Shown: positions 18,039 to 26,689 of the stretch, one piece after another
Position numbering within the stretch: position 1 is the stretch's first letter
Layout: every line of letters begins with the position of its first letter
Source: RHLJ01 sp048058975
Lineage (GTDB): Bacteria; Bacteroidota; Rhodothermia; Balneolales; Balneolaceae
Length of the DNA: 64,000 nucleotides
Direction: 5' to 3'
Assembly: GCA_048058975.1 (NCBI GenBank)
Contig: JBLLNP010000008.1
Span: 62,001-126,000, forward strand
Program-made: the position numbers and the translations under genes
The notes under the pieces: model-generated
What the model was told of the DNA's origin: nothing
What the model saw: the letters and a program-made list of their open reading frames with translations, nothing else
Database searches by the model: none

Positions 18039-19964
18039 ATGAAGAATATTTTATTAATCTTAGTAAGCACAATAATACTGAGTTGCTCTGGCTCAAAGAA
18101 TACAATTGATCTTGGCTATGGAGATTACTCAGAAAATAATTTTATGCTAATGTTGGGTGCAAATTCAACTGTACGGGCCAGTGAAACAACTTTAGATGTG
18201 TTAAGCCCTTCGAAAGCTGTTTACAAAGTGAAAAAAGCAGTAACTATCTACGATAAAGAAGATAAAGACCTGGCTACGGTTGTTTTAGATTATGGAGATT
18301 TTAAAACAATCAATTATCTGAAAGCAAATATTATTAATAAAAACGGACAAGTTGTTCGTTCTTATAGCCTTAATGATGCGACTGATTACAGCACAGCCTG
18401 GGGTTCCACTTTTTTTTCAGATGTACGGTTAAAAGTTCTTGAAATGCCCTATAGTGTTTTTCCTTATACCGTCGAATTTGAGTACCAGCAAACCTATTCA
18501 GGATTATTGAACTTACCAGATTGGCGCCCTCAGATAATTGGCCAAAGTGTAGAATCCGCGTCATTTATATTAATTGACAGAGGCAACTCCGGAGTCAGGT
18601 ATTTCAATAAAAACCTGGACACAGAACCAGAGCAGGTAGCAATTTCTGGGGCTGATGCGATCGTTTGGAAAGTGGAAAAGCTTATGCCGGTAGAACGTGA
18701 ATCTATGGGCCCTCCATCATCTGAAATATTACCACAAGTATTAGTAGCTCCTGGAACTTTTGAAATGGAAAATTCTGTAGGAAATGCTTCTAGCTGGAAC
18801 GCTTTTGGGAAATGGTATTACGAGCTTGGTAAAGATACCCGTGAGTTGCCAGCGGAAGCTAAACAGGAAGTGGATGCGTTAATTGCAGGAATAGGTACGG
18901 AAGAAGAAAAAGTTAAGATTTTGTTTGATCACCTCCAGGAAAAATCAAGATATGTTAGTATTCAGCTGGGGATAGGAGGATGGAAACCATTTTCTGCTGA
19001 ATATGTGTACAACAATAGCTATGGGGACTGTAAAGCTCTTACTAATTACATGCACGCCATGCTGGATTATGCTGGTATAAAAGCTGAAAGTGTATTGATT
19101 TACCGGGGAGTTAATGAGGGAAATATGAATGTGGATTTTCCAAGTAACCAGTTTAATCACGTAATCCTGAAAGTAACACTAGAAAACGGAGAAATAATTT
19201 GGCTCGAGTGCACCAGTAAATATTATCCCCCAAATCATATTGGTCCGGATAATGAAGGAAAGAATGCATTACTGATTACTGAAAATGGTGGTGAAGTAAT
19301 TCAGACTCCCAAGCATCCTTATAACAAAAATTCCAGCGAGAGGTATTGGAACTTCAAGGTGCTGGAAAATGGGAGAGCTAATATCCAGGCATATGTAAAA
19401 GAACAAGGTTTACCACAGGATTTTTTACTCATGGAGATTTTACCTGTTTCAGAGAAAGAGAGAATTGAATGGCTGGAGGAAAATTTGGAGGCAGATAACA
19501 GCAAAATTATAGATTACAATTTCAGCGGAATTACAGATTCAGATGAATTTGCACACTACGAATACACTGCTGAGCTAGGTGACTATGTGCGCACTTCCAG
19601 TAAGCGGCTATATATACCTGTGAATAAAATGAATCGCTGGAGATTTTCAATCCCTGAATATGAGGAAAGAGAATATGCGTTAAATCTACCCTATTCATTT
19701 GTTGAGTCCGACTCAATCATTTTTGAAACTCCTAAGGGATTTTCAGTTGAAGCATCTCCAAAGAATGTTAATCTAACGCATTCTTTTGGTGAGTTTACTG
19801 CTTTTTTCGAAATTAAAAGCGATAACGAAATTATCTATAAAAGACGTTTTGCTATCAAAGAAAACATTATAAGTCCGGAAAACTATTCTTCGGTAAAAAA
19901 GTTTTTTGATGAAGTCAAATACGCCGATCGGCAGCAATTAGTCTTAGTTAAAAAAGAAGAGTAG
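18039..19964 (+). CDS. DUF3857 / transglutaminase-like lipoprotein with intact catalytic Cys-His (paralogue 3 of 3)
   Basis: 641 residues. The lipoprotein signal ends at a lipobox-like IILSC (Cys about residue 16). DUF3857 occupies about 50-230 and a transglutaminase-like domain about 265-410. Unlike the two neighbouring paralogues it keeps C331 in SYGDCKAL and H374 in NQFNHV; an acidic residue in WLECTS could complete the triad. The C-terminal third is beta-rich. It is therefore the only one of the three likely to have transglutaminase or protease-like chemistry. It starts one base after the stop of paralogue 2, indicating a shared transcript. The substrate is unknown. Confidence 0.87.
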   Translation: MKNILLILVSTIILSCSGSKNTIDLGYGDYSENNFMLMLGANSTVRASETTLDVLSPSKAVYKVKKAVTIYDKEDKDLATVVLDYGDFKTINYLKANIINKNGQVVRSYSLNDATDYSTAWGSTFFSDVRLKVLEMPYSVFPYTVEFEYQQTYSGLLNLPDWRPQIIGQSVESASFILIDRGNSGVRYFNKNLDTEPEQVAISGADAIVWKVEKLMPVERESMGPPSSEILPQVLVAPGTFEMENSVGNASSWNAFGKWYYELGKDTRELPAEAKQEVDALIAGIGTEEEKVKILFDHLQEKSRYVSIQLGIGGWKPFSAEYVYNNSYGDCKALTNYMHAMLDYAGIKAESVLIYRGVNEGNMNVDFPSNQFNHVILKVTLENGEIIWLECTSKYYPPNHIGPDNEGKNALLITENGGEVIQTPKHPYNKNSSERYWNFKVLENGRANIQAYVKEQGLPQDFLLMEILPVSEKERIEWLEENLEADNSKIIDYNFSGITDSDEFAHYEYTAELGDYVRTSSKRLYIPVNKMNRWRFSIPEYEEREYALNLPYSFVESDSIIFETPKGFSVEASPKNVNLTHSFGEFTAFFEIKSDNEIIYKRRFAIKENIISPENYSSVKKFFDEVKYADRQQLVLVKKEE

Positions 19965-20035
19965 GAACCAACCCCAAAACAATTAACAGTTTCAAAACTC
20001 AGAATTAGCTACCATTGAGTTTAAACTGAACCTAT

Positions 20036-21127
20036 ATGCATACCAAAGATTATCCCTTAGCTGTACGATATCTCGTCAGAATTATGCTCATTTTTGCTGT
20101 TATTACGGTTTTGAGTATTACCAAACAGCTTTTGGTGCCTCTATCATTTAGTATTTTCCTTGCCTACCTGCTTTACCCAGGAGCCAGGTGGTTTGAAAAT
20201 AAGGGAGTCCCAAGAATCGCAACGAATTTTATAATGATCCTCAGCTTTATGGCTATCATTTTTGGAGCGATCTGGATTACTATTCAGCTTTTTGGAAGTT
20301 TCAGTAACGACCTTCCTCAACTGCGCGAACAACTTGCAGGAAATCTTAAGTCAATGCAGAACTGGGTTACTGAAGTACTGGGCATTTCTTCTGATCAGCA
20401 AAAAAACATTATAACTACTGCCGGGCTGAGTGGAGATTATTTTTCATCTATAATCGAAGCTGGAAAGAACACACTAATTGCGCTCGCTTTGATCCCCGTA
20501 TATACTTTTTTGTTGCTCTTTTACAGGGATAAATTCAGAGATTTCATTTATATGATGGTGAAAGAAGAAAATCAGGATAATGCACAAAGTATAATCAGTA
20601 AAGCAGCTTATGTAGTGCCTAAGTACCTGAAAGGATTATTAGTTGTTTGTGTGATTCTGATTTTTTTGAATTCCGCTGGGTTTTATGTGATAGGAGTAAA
20701 GTACCCATTACTACTTGGACTAGTTGCAGCCATTTTTAATCTTATACCTTACTTAGGTACGGTTTTGGGATATGGAATCGTAGCCATTTTTGTATTGGGA
20801 GTTCAATCACCGGCTGTTGCCGGAGCTGTGGTTATCCAGTTTTTCATTGTTCAATTTATCGAGAATAATATCCTTACACCGAATATCACAGGCTCGTATG
20901 TTCGAATAAATCCTTTGGTAATTATTTTTTCGTTAATTGCAGGCGGTCTTGTTTGGAATCTTCCCGGTATGTTTTTGGTGATTCCTACTCTGGGAATGTT
21001 GAAGATTTTTTGTGAGAGCATTGAAGAATTCAAACCTTATGCATTTTTGTTGGGAACTCAAGGGACAGAAAAACATTCCATTACGTTAAAATCTGTCCGA
21101 AAAAGATTTGGATGGGCTGAAGATTAG
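20036..21127 (+). CDS. AI-2E family transporter (PerM/YdiK/TqsA-type permease)
   Basis: 363 residues with seven or eight hydrophobic segments: paired helices near residues 15-70, one near 75-95, and a C-terminal block from about 145 to 345. Family marks are PLSFSIFLAYLLYPGARWFE near the N-terminus, ALALIPVYTFLLLFYRD, and the C-terminal IPYLGTVLGYG with NNILTPNITGSYVRINPLVI. The family was named for autoinducer-2 export, but members also act as ion antiporters, so the substrate is not assigned. It appears to be a single gene 125 bp ahead of ssb. Confidence 0.88.
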   Translation: MHTKDYPLAVRYLVRIMLIFAVITVLSITKQLLVPLSFSIFLAYLLYPGARWFENKGVPRIATNFIMILSFMAIIFGAIWITIQLFGSFSNDLPQLREQLAGNLKSMQNWVTEVLGISSDQQKNIITTAGLSGDYFSSIIEAGKNTLIALALIPVYTFLLLFYRDKFRDFIYMMVKEENQDNAQSIISKAAYVVPKYLKGLLVVCVILIFLNSAGFYVIGVKYPLLLGLVAAIFNLIPYLGTVLGYGIVAIFVLGVQSPAVAGAVVIQFFIVQFIENNILTPNITGSYVRINPLVIIFSLIAGGLVWNLPGMFLVIPTLGMLKIFCESIEEFKPYAFLLGTQGTEKHSITLKSVRKRFGWAED

Positions 21128-21252
21128 GCTTCAGGAAAAAAATCATTAAGTAATACTTAATGAAAAATTGTATAAAATTTTTTTTGTAAGGATTTATGTT
21201 GGGGATAGTCTTACCTTGCAAAACAAACACTAATTAGACAGCAGGATACGTA

Positions 21253-21717
21253 ATGAGTTCACTAAATAAAGTAATGTTAATCGGACGTCTGGGTCAGGAT
21301 CCGGAAGTTCGCTACACACAATCAAACACAGCCGTTGCAACACTTAATATCGCTACCAGCGAGCGTTATAAGGATGGAAATGGAGAATACCAGGAAAAAA
21401 CCGAGTGGCATCGGGTAGTAGCCTGGGGCAGACTTGCTGAGATTTGCCAGCAGTATTTGCACAAAGGCTCCTTGGTATATATCGAAGGCCCGCTCCAAAC
21501 CCGCCAGTGGGAGGATAACCAGGGGCAAAAGCGATACACTACTGAAATAAAGGCTCTTCAGATGACCATGCTTGATAGCAAAGGAAGTGGTGGAGGAACC
21601 CAAGGCGCGGGAGCTCCAGCTCAAGCTGGAAGCGATAATACCCAGAACAAGCCAATGTCCAGTAATGTAGAGCTGGGAAGTAATTTTGATGATATGGACG
21701 ACGATTTACCGTTCTAG
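21253..21717 (+). CDS. ssb: Single-stranded DNA-binding protein
   Basis: 154 residues. An N-terminal OB fold (NKVMLIGRLGQDPEVRYTQS, WHRVVAWGRLAEICQQYL, VYIEGPLQTRQWED) is followed by a Gly/Gln-rich linker from about 115 and the acidic tail DDMDDDLPF, which recruits replication and repair partners. It binds ssDNA as a tetramer. A GldE-like gene follows about 110 bp downstream after a terminator; the ssb-gldE order is a known Bacteroidota arrangement. The upstream 125 bp contains a weak -7-like TACCTTGC around 21221 with no convincing -33 partner. Confidence 0.97.
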   Translation: MSSLNKVMLIGRLGQDPEVRYTQSNTAVATLNIATSERYKDGNGEYQEKTEWHRVVAWGRLAEICQQYLHKGSLVYIEGPLQTRQWEDNQGQKRYTTEIKALQMTMLDSKGSGGGTQGAGAPAQAGSDNTQNKPMSSNVELGSNFDDMDDDLPF

Positions 21718-21734
21718 AATCAAATGGTTATATT

Positions 21735-21769
21735 AAAAAGCGGTGAGAGCCTGGTTCTCATCGCTTTTT
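21735..21769 (+). terminator. Rho-independent terminator after ssb
   Basis: AAAAGCGGTGAGA pairs with TCTCATCGCTTTT (one G-U pair) around a 7-base loop and is followed by further T residues. It begins 18 bp after the ssb stop. Confidence 0.85.
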
Positions 21770-21825
21770 TTATTTTGTAGCTTGGCAACACCTGAGTAAA
21801 TTCAACCAAAACTGTATAACATACC

Positions 21826-23214
21826 TTGGCATCTATAAGCGAGCCTGACATCATTATCGAACAAGCATCTGCATATTTCGGTTTTTTACTAGCCACCGGA
21901 GAACCAGATTTTTTTGTAATTGGAATCCAACTCATTATCATGATTTTGGGTCTTATTTTTTCAGCTGTATTCTCAGGCTCAGAAGTGGCTTTTTTTTCAT
22001 TGAGCAATCGTCTTGAAGTACTAAAACAGGATGAAAATCCACATACCGCCGATGACCGTATTCTGATTATGTTGGATAAACCCCGTCGTTTACTAGCTAC
22101 TATTTTAATTGGAAATACATTCGCCAATATCTTGGCCTCAGTAATGGCAGCTGTTATAACTGGGAGTTTGCTATCTATAATTGGTTTATCAGAAATACTT
22201 GTATATGCAATTCAAGTTGTGGTATTAACTTTTGTAATATTAATTCTAAGTGAAATAACCCCAAAGATTATCGCAATTAATAATCCGCTCCAGATTTCCA
22301 GAAGAGTAAGTGGGTTTATTTACGTGCTTTTTATTCTTCTTAAGCCTATTGCTAAAATCCTGGCGGAAAGTGCAGTCACTCTGGAACGGTATCTTCCTAA
22401 ACCTACCAACAAAATGACCACGGACGATATCAAAACGATGGCGGAAGTAAGTGAAAAAGAGGGTTCCATTAAGGAGGATGAGCGTGAGATTATCGAGAAC
22501 GTGATTGAGTTTGGTATAACATCTGTTAGAGAAATAATGACTTCCAGGGTAAATGTGGTCGGAGTTTCAGTTAATGATTCTTTAAAAAGTGTTTTAGCTC
22601 TGATCAAAGATCAAAGTTTTTCAAGGATGCCTCTTTACGAAAATGATCTTGATACTATTCTTGGGGTGATTTATGCAAAAGATGTGCTGCCATATCTGAA
22701 CATAGATGATGAAGAACCCTCTCTTAATTGGAAAACCATTTCCCGTAAAGCACTCTTCATTCCGGCCACCAAAAAGCTGGACGATTTACTTAGGGACTTT
22801 CAAAAAGAGAAAACCCACATGGCTATTGTGGTAGATGAATACGGAGGAACGGAAGGCTTGGTAACTATGGACGATATTCTGGAAGAAATTGTAGGCGATA
22901 TCGTAGATGATGAAGGAGAGGAGCCGAGTTTATACACCCGTTTCAAAAGCGGCATTTACATTTTTGATGCTCAGATCGATTTGGATGATATGGAAGATAT
23001 TCTTGAGTGTGAGCTTACCTCCGAAGAAGATGAATATGAAACTCTAGGTGGGCTTATCTATCATCTTACCGAAAGTTTACCCACTGTAGGAGAGAGGGTT
23101 CAGTTTAAAAATCTGGAGCTTACTGTTCACTCTGTTCAAAATAACCGAATAAAAAAAGTGAGAGTTAAAGTGGATGAACCTAAAGCATCTGTTTCTGAAA
23201 AAGAGGCAGAGTAA
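21826..23214 (+). CDS. gldE: GldE-like CNNM/CorC-type membrane protein with CBS domains
   Basis: 462 residues. The start is a TTG just two codons after an in-frame stop; no ATG lies upstream of the first membrane helix. Domains: N-terminal CNNM (DUF21) membrane domain with FSAVFSGSEVAFFSLS and helices to about residue 180, a CBS pair at about 225-350 (VREIMTSRVNVVGV, HMAIVVDEYGGTEGLVTMDDILEEIVGDI), and a CorC_HlyC domain at about 370-450. CNNM/CorC proteins are linked to Mg2+/Co2+ efflux; the Bacteroidota GldE branch is linked to gliding and T9SS. The call of GldE rests on its position after ssb. No gldD is seen downstream, where murB overlaps by one base (TAATG). Confidence 0.8.
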   Translation: MASISEPDIIIEQASAYFGFLLATGEPDFFVIGIQLIIMILGLIFSAVFSGSEVAFFSLSNRLEVLKQDENPHTADDRILIMLDKPRRLLATILIGNTFANILASVMAAVITGSLLSIIGLSEILVYAIQVVVLTFVILILSEITPKIIAINNPLQISRRVSGFIYVLFILLKPIAKILAESAVTLERYLPKPTNKMTTDDIKTMAEVSEKEGSIKEDEREIIENVIEFGITSVREIMTSRVNVVGVSVNDSLKSVLALIKDQSFSRMPLYENDLDTILGVIYAKDVLPYLNIDDEEPSLNWKTISRKALFIPATKKLDDLLRDFQKEKTHMAIVVDEYGGTEGLVTMDDILEEIVGDIVDDEGEEPSLYTRFKSGIYIFDAQIDLDDMEDILECELTSEEDEYETLGGLIYHLTESLPTVGERVQFKNLELTVHSVQNNRIKKVRVKVDEPKASVSEKEAE

Positions 23215-24236
23215 TGGTTTCCATTAAAGAGTATTTCAGTTTGTCGCCTTATAACACTATGGGCATTAAAGCTATGACCCGATTTTTTATTGAGGTTCGT
23301 TCCGTTGAGGAATTAAAAGAAGCGCTAGCATTTGTCGAAGAGAAAAGCAGCTCAATGTTAGTACTTGGTGGAGGTAGTAATGTTCTTTTTGTAACAGATT
23401 TCGATGGCTTGGTGATTCTTAACAGGATCAAAGGAATAGAAGTGATATCTGAAGATGAAAGCCATATTACACTTAAATGTGGAGCTGGTGAAAACTGGCA
23501 TCAACTGGTTTTAGATTCTGTTAAGAAAGGATATGGAGGCATAGAAAACCTGTCACTTATTCCCGGAACTGTAGGAGCCGCCCCAATTCAGAATATTGGT
23601 GCCTACGGGGTTGAACTAAAAGATGTGTTCGAACGCCTCGAAGCTTTTGATATAGAAGAACAAGAGCTGAAAACTTTCACGAAAGAAGAATGTGCTTTTG
23701 GTTATCGTGATAGCATTTTCAAAAAAGAATTAAAAGGAAAGGTGATCATAACTTCGGTAACGCTGAGACTTTCCAAAAAACCGGAGTTAAATTTCAGTTA
23801 TTCAAGCCTAAAGGAAAAACTGGAAGAGAAAGGGATCACCAATCCATCAATAAAAGATATCAGCGATGCCGTTATTGAAGTCCGCCAAAGCAAACTTCCT
23901 GATCCTGATGAGATTGGAAACACGGGAAGTTTCTTCAAAAATCCGGTCATTTCTGTTTTTCAGTTTGATGAACTCAAAGCCAAATATCCATCACTACCAA
24001 GCTATCCTGTTTCAGAGGGACAGGTAAAAGTTCCGGCTGGTTGGCTTATCGAACAGGCTGGCTGGAAGGGAAAAAGAATTGGGGATGCAGGGGTACATGA
24101 CAAGCAGGCTTTAGTATTGGTTAATCATGGGAATGCAACGGGAGAAGAAATCTGGAGTCTTGCAAACCAAATTATAGAATCCGTTGATCAAACATTTGAT
24201 ATTCGCTTAATGCCGGAGGTGAATATTTTAGGCTAG
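23214..24236 (+). CDS. murB: UDP-N-acetylenolpyruvoylglucosamine reductase
   Basis: 340 residues, long (type I, Escherichia coli-like) form. It uses FAD and NADPH to reduce UDP-GlcNAc-enolpyruvate to UDP-MurNAc in peptidoglycan synthesis. Seen: FAD-binding VLGGGSNVLF near residue 51, LSLIPGTVGAAPIQNIGAYGVE near 117, the GYRDSIFK segment, the catalytic-serine loop GNTGSFFKNP near 237, and the terminal catalytic glutamate in MPEVNILG. The ATG overlaps the stop of the gldE-like gene (TAATG), so the two are translationally coupled. Confidence 0.97.
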   Translation: MVSIKEYFSLSPYNTMGIKAMTRFFIEVRSVEELKEALAFVEEKSSSMLVLGGGSNVLFVTDFDGLVILNRIKGIEVISEDESHITLKCGAGENWHQLVLDSVKKGYGGIENLSLIPGTVGAAPIQNIGAYGVELKDVFERLEAFDIEEQELKTFTKEECAFGYRDSIFKKELKGKVIITSVTLRLSKKPELNFSYSSLKEKLEEKGITNPSIKDISDAVIEVRQSKLPDPDEIGNTGSFFKNPVISVFQFDELKAKYPSLPSYPVSEGQVKVPAGWLIEQAGWKGKRIGDAGVHDKQALVLVNHGNATGEEIWSLANQIIESVDQTFDIRLMPEVNILG

Positions 24237-24311
24237 AGCATTAAGTTTTGGAACCGTTTGCAAAATAATTTCATTAGCATAGTTAGTAATTAATTTTTGA
24301 ATTCGAAGAAT

Positions 24312-25799
24312 ATGAAACTCACAAAATATATCTATTTGTTAATTGCCGCTTTGATTATCAACTCAGCGTGCGTCTCACTTCAGGTTAGCCCTGTTTCAGG
24401 AAACAAGCGTGTATATGGATATTCCTGGGAACAGGAAAAACAGATTGGGAAAGAGGCTGATGGAGAAATCATTGCTCAGTATGGTTTATATGATAACCCT
24501 GAGCTTGCGGAGTACGTTGATCGTCTTGGACAGGAGCTTCTGGAAGTGAGTCATTTTAACCGAGAGGACACTCCGGAACAATACCGAAATACCGAGTTTA
24601 CTTTCAGAGTATTAAATAGTCCCGTAGTAAATGCGTTCGCTCTTCCAGGTGGATATGTGTATGTAACCCGTGGTTTGCTTGGGCATTTGGATAACGAGGC
24701 ACAGTTAATGGTGGTGCTTGGACACGAAATTGGACATGTGGCGGCACGACATGCTTCTCAGCGAGCAGCGGAGCAGCAATTAGGTCAATTAGCAATAATC
24801 GGTGGTGCAGTGCTGGGGCAGTCATTCGGGCTTGATGGGGGAAATATTCTTCAGCTTAGCAGCCAAACAGCTCAGCTTCTGTTCTTAAGTTATAGCAGAG
24901 ATGACGAACGGGAATCAGATCGGTTGGGAGTAGAGTACTCCGCAATGGAAGGCTATGAGGCGGCCGAAGGAGGAGCATTCTTTACCTCTTTAAAACGGAT
25001 TTCTGAGAAAGCGGGATACAGTATTCCTTCACATTTGTCTTCACACCCTGATCCGGGTGAAAGAGAAGAAAATATCCCAAGATTAGCAGCGGAATGGGAA
25101 GAAAAGGGATTTGAGCAATCGATCGTGCATAAAGAAGAATTCATGAGCATGATTGATGGGTTGATGTATGGTGAAAATCCACGTGAAGGTTTTGAGCGAG
25201 ATGGAATTTTTTATCACCCTGATTTAGCGTTCGAATTTCCGGTGCCGGAAGGTTTTGTGGTTTTCAATCAGCCTAGTGCTGTTATTCTGGTAAATGAGGC
25301 TCAGGATGCAATTGTCCAGTTTTCGATAAGTTCCGGAAGTGAAAGCCCGGAAGCGGCTGTAAAAGCTTTTTTGAATCAGGAAGGAATTACAACTGTTGAG
25401 CAGGAGGCCATGAATGTAAATGGATATACCGGGTATTCTGCGGAAGCCACAGCTCAAACCGAGGATGGCTCATCACTGACGATTGATGTATCAGCCGTTG
25501 CTTATAATGGAAATATATATCAGTTCTTGAGTTATACTACCACTTCTCAGTTTGGTGAATACAGGAGCAAATTTGCTTCGGTTGTTTCCGGTTTTGAAGA
25601 GGTAAACGACCCTGATATCTTGAATATCAAACCGGTTAGATTGAATCTTGTGAGGGCAGAAAGATCAGCCCCTTTTTCAGAGTTGCTTCCGGCAAATCTT
25701 CCTATGAATATCGAGCCTTTAGACATAGCAATTATAAATCAGGTTCAGCTTAATGATATCATCCAGAGAGGAACAGTATTGAAGATTCCGGTTCAGTAA
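24312..25799 (+). CDS. M48-family lipoprotein metalloprotease (BepA/LoiP-like)
   Basis: About 495 residues from the ATG at 24312. The upstream TTG at 24297 adds five residues ahead of an already good signal peptide. A lipoprotein signal (INSAC, Cys about residue 21) is followed by an M48 domain with the zinc motif HEIGH in VVLGHEIGHVAARHASQ (about 142-146) and the downstream zinc ligand in DDERESDRLG. The C-terminal half has no TPR but a beta-rich region that ends in SELLPANLPM and a short segment like a substrate-binding tail. M48 lipoproteins degrade misassembled outer-membrane proteins in the periplasm; the same role is inferred. Confidence 0.9.
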   Translation: MKLTKYIYLLIAALIINSACVSLQVSPVSGNKRVYGYSWEQEKQIGKEADGEIIAQYGLYDNPELAEYVDRLGQELLEVSHFNREDTPEQYRNTEFTFRVLNSPVVNAFALPGGYVYVTRGLLGHLDNEAQLMVVLGHEIGHVAARHASQRAAEQQLGQLAIIGGAVLGQSFGLDGGNILQLSSQTAQLLFLSYSRDDERESDRLGVEYSAMEGYEAAEGGAFFTSLKRISEKAGYSIPSHLSSHPDPGEREENIPRLAAEWEEKGFEQSIVHKEEFMSMIDGLMYGENPREGFERDGIFYHPDLAFEFPVPEGFVVFNQPSAVILVNEAQDAIVQFSISSGSESPEAAVKAFLNQEGITTVEQEAMNVNGYTGYSAEATAQTEDGSSLTIDVSAVAYNGNIYQFLSYTTTSQFGEYRSKFASVVSGFEEVNDPDILNIKPVRLNLVRAERSAPFSELLPANLPMNIEPLDIAIINQVQLNDIIQRGTVLKIPVQ

Positions 25800-25800
25800 G

Positions 25801-25832
25801 AAAAAAAGAGAGCACCTTTTCGGGATGCTCTC
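25801..25832 (-). terminator. Terminator of the TorF-like/amt transcription unit
   Basis: On the minus strand GAGAGCA pairs with TGCTCTC, with further pairing in the loop, followed by seven T. It lies 45 bp after the stop of the TorF-like gene. Read on the plus strand there is no T-tract, so it mainly serves the minus-strand genes. Confidence 0.85.
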
Positions 25833-25876
25833 TGTGTCAGTTAAAAGTAGATCAAGCGATCTTTATAAGGATTTTT

Positions 25877-26545
25877 TTAGAAGGAAAATCCAACAAGGAT
25901 ATAGAACTGTTTCGAATATGCATTATAAACTACACTGCCTGAAACGGGTACTGTAAAGGTGTCGGAAATCACCAGCTCCTTACCAGTGGTAGCACCGATA
26001 TTTACAACTCCGAAATCATCGGTGAAATTTGTGTGCCATCCGTTTCCTGCTCCTAAAAATAAAGAAGTAGCATCATCGACAGAGTACCCTGCTTCAAAAT
26101 ACATGTCACCACCAATTGAGCCGGCAGTTACAGCTTCTGCTGGGATATAGTTTGCAGCTAGAGAAAAATTATCTATTTCAAAACCAGCATTTATTTCTAT
26201 AGCATGACTTTCTCCATCTTCGAATGAAGAACCTGGATAATAATAATCAGTTAAACCGAGATAAAGACCAAAGTCAAATGTATAACCGAGATACAAGTCC
26301 ATTTCTTGAAATTTATTGGCAAAATCCTGAGAACCCCAGGCTCCAATTGCAAATCCACCAGTTGAGACTTCGAAGGAGGGTTGATAAGAAGGGCCTGAAA
26401 AAGCTACCCCGCGAAACACATAAGTACTATAAAGATCTACTCCAGTACTTACTTCTACTTTCTGGGCTTTTGTTGTGTCACTTGCAGATAGCATAAGCAC
26501 TACTGCAAGTGCTAATAAAGAAGATATTTTTTTTAATGTTTTCAT
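25877..26545 (-). CDS. TorF-family (TIGR02001-type) putative porin
   Basis: 222 residues with a signal peptide (about 1-27). The mature protein starts KVEVSTGVDLYSTYVFRGVAFSG, the STxYVFRGxxxS pattern that marks this barrel family, and continues with alternating amphipathic strands and a C-terminal aromatic FYILVGFSF that suits outer-membrane insertion. It lies downstream of amt on the same strand with a 144-bp gap. The pairing of such porins with ammonium transporters is known from other genomes and suggests an outer-membrane entry route for ammonium or small nitrogen compounds, which is inference. Confidence 0.78.
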   Translation of the reverse strand: MKTLKKISSLLALAVVLMLSASDTTKAQKVEVSTGVDLYSTYVFRGVAFSGPSYQPSFEVSTGGFAIGAWGSQDFANKFQEMDLYLGYTFDFGLYLGLTDYYYPGSSFEDGESHAIEINAGFEIDNFSLAANYIPAEAVTAGSIGGDMYFEAGYSVDDATSLFLGAGNGWHTNFTDDFGVVNIGATTGKELVISDTFTVPVSGSVVYNAYSKQFYILVGFSF

Positions 26546-26623
26546 TGTTAATCCTTAGTTGAGTGAGTGTGAGACTGTACTAAAAGCTTGTACAGATTTT
26601 TGAGAGAGATAGAGATTCCGTAC

Positions 26624-26646
26624 CCGGGAGAAGAAGCTTCCCCCGG
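26624..26646. other. GC-rich hairpin between amt and the TorF-like porin gene
   Basis: CCGGG pairs with CCCGG, then a single A-C mismatch, then GAAG with CTTC around a 3-base loop. There is no T-tract on the minus strand, so it may act as an RNA-processing or stability element between co-transcribed genes rather than a terminator. Confidence 0.4.
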
Positions 26647-26689
26647 TTAAGTACAGAAGTTTGATGATAGTTTGAGTTGAGTAAAGTGT

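Noticed and set aside
21128..21252. Promoter for ssb (TACCTTGC)
   Set aside because: Too far from consensus and no correctly spaced -33 element; left as a remark in the ssb entry.
26624..26646. Terminator between amt and the TorF-like gene
   Set aside because: A hairpin exists, but no T-tract follows on the minus strand, so termination there is not supported.
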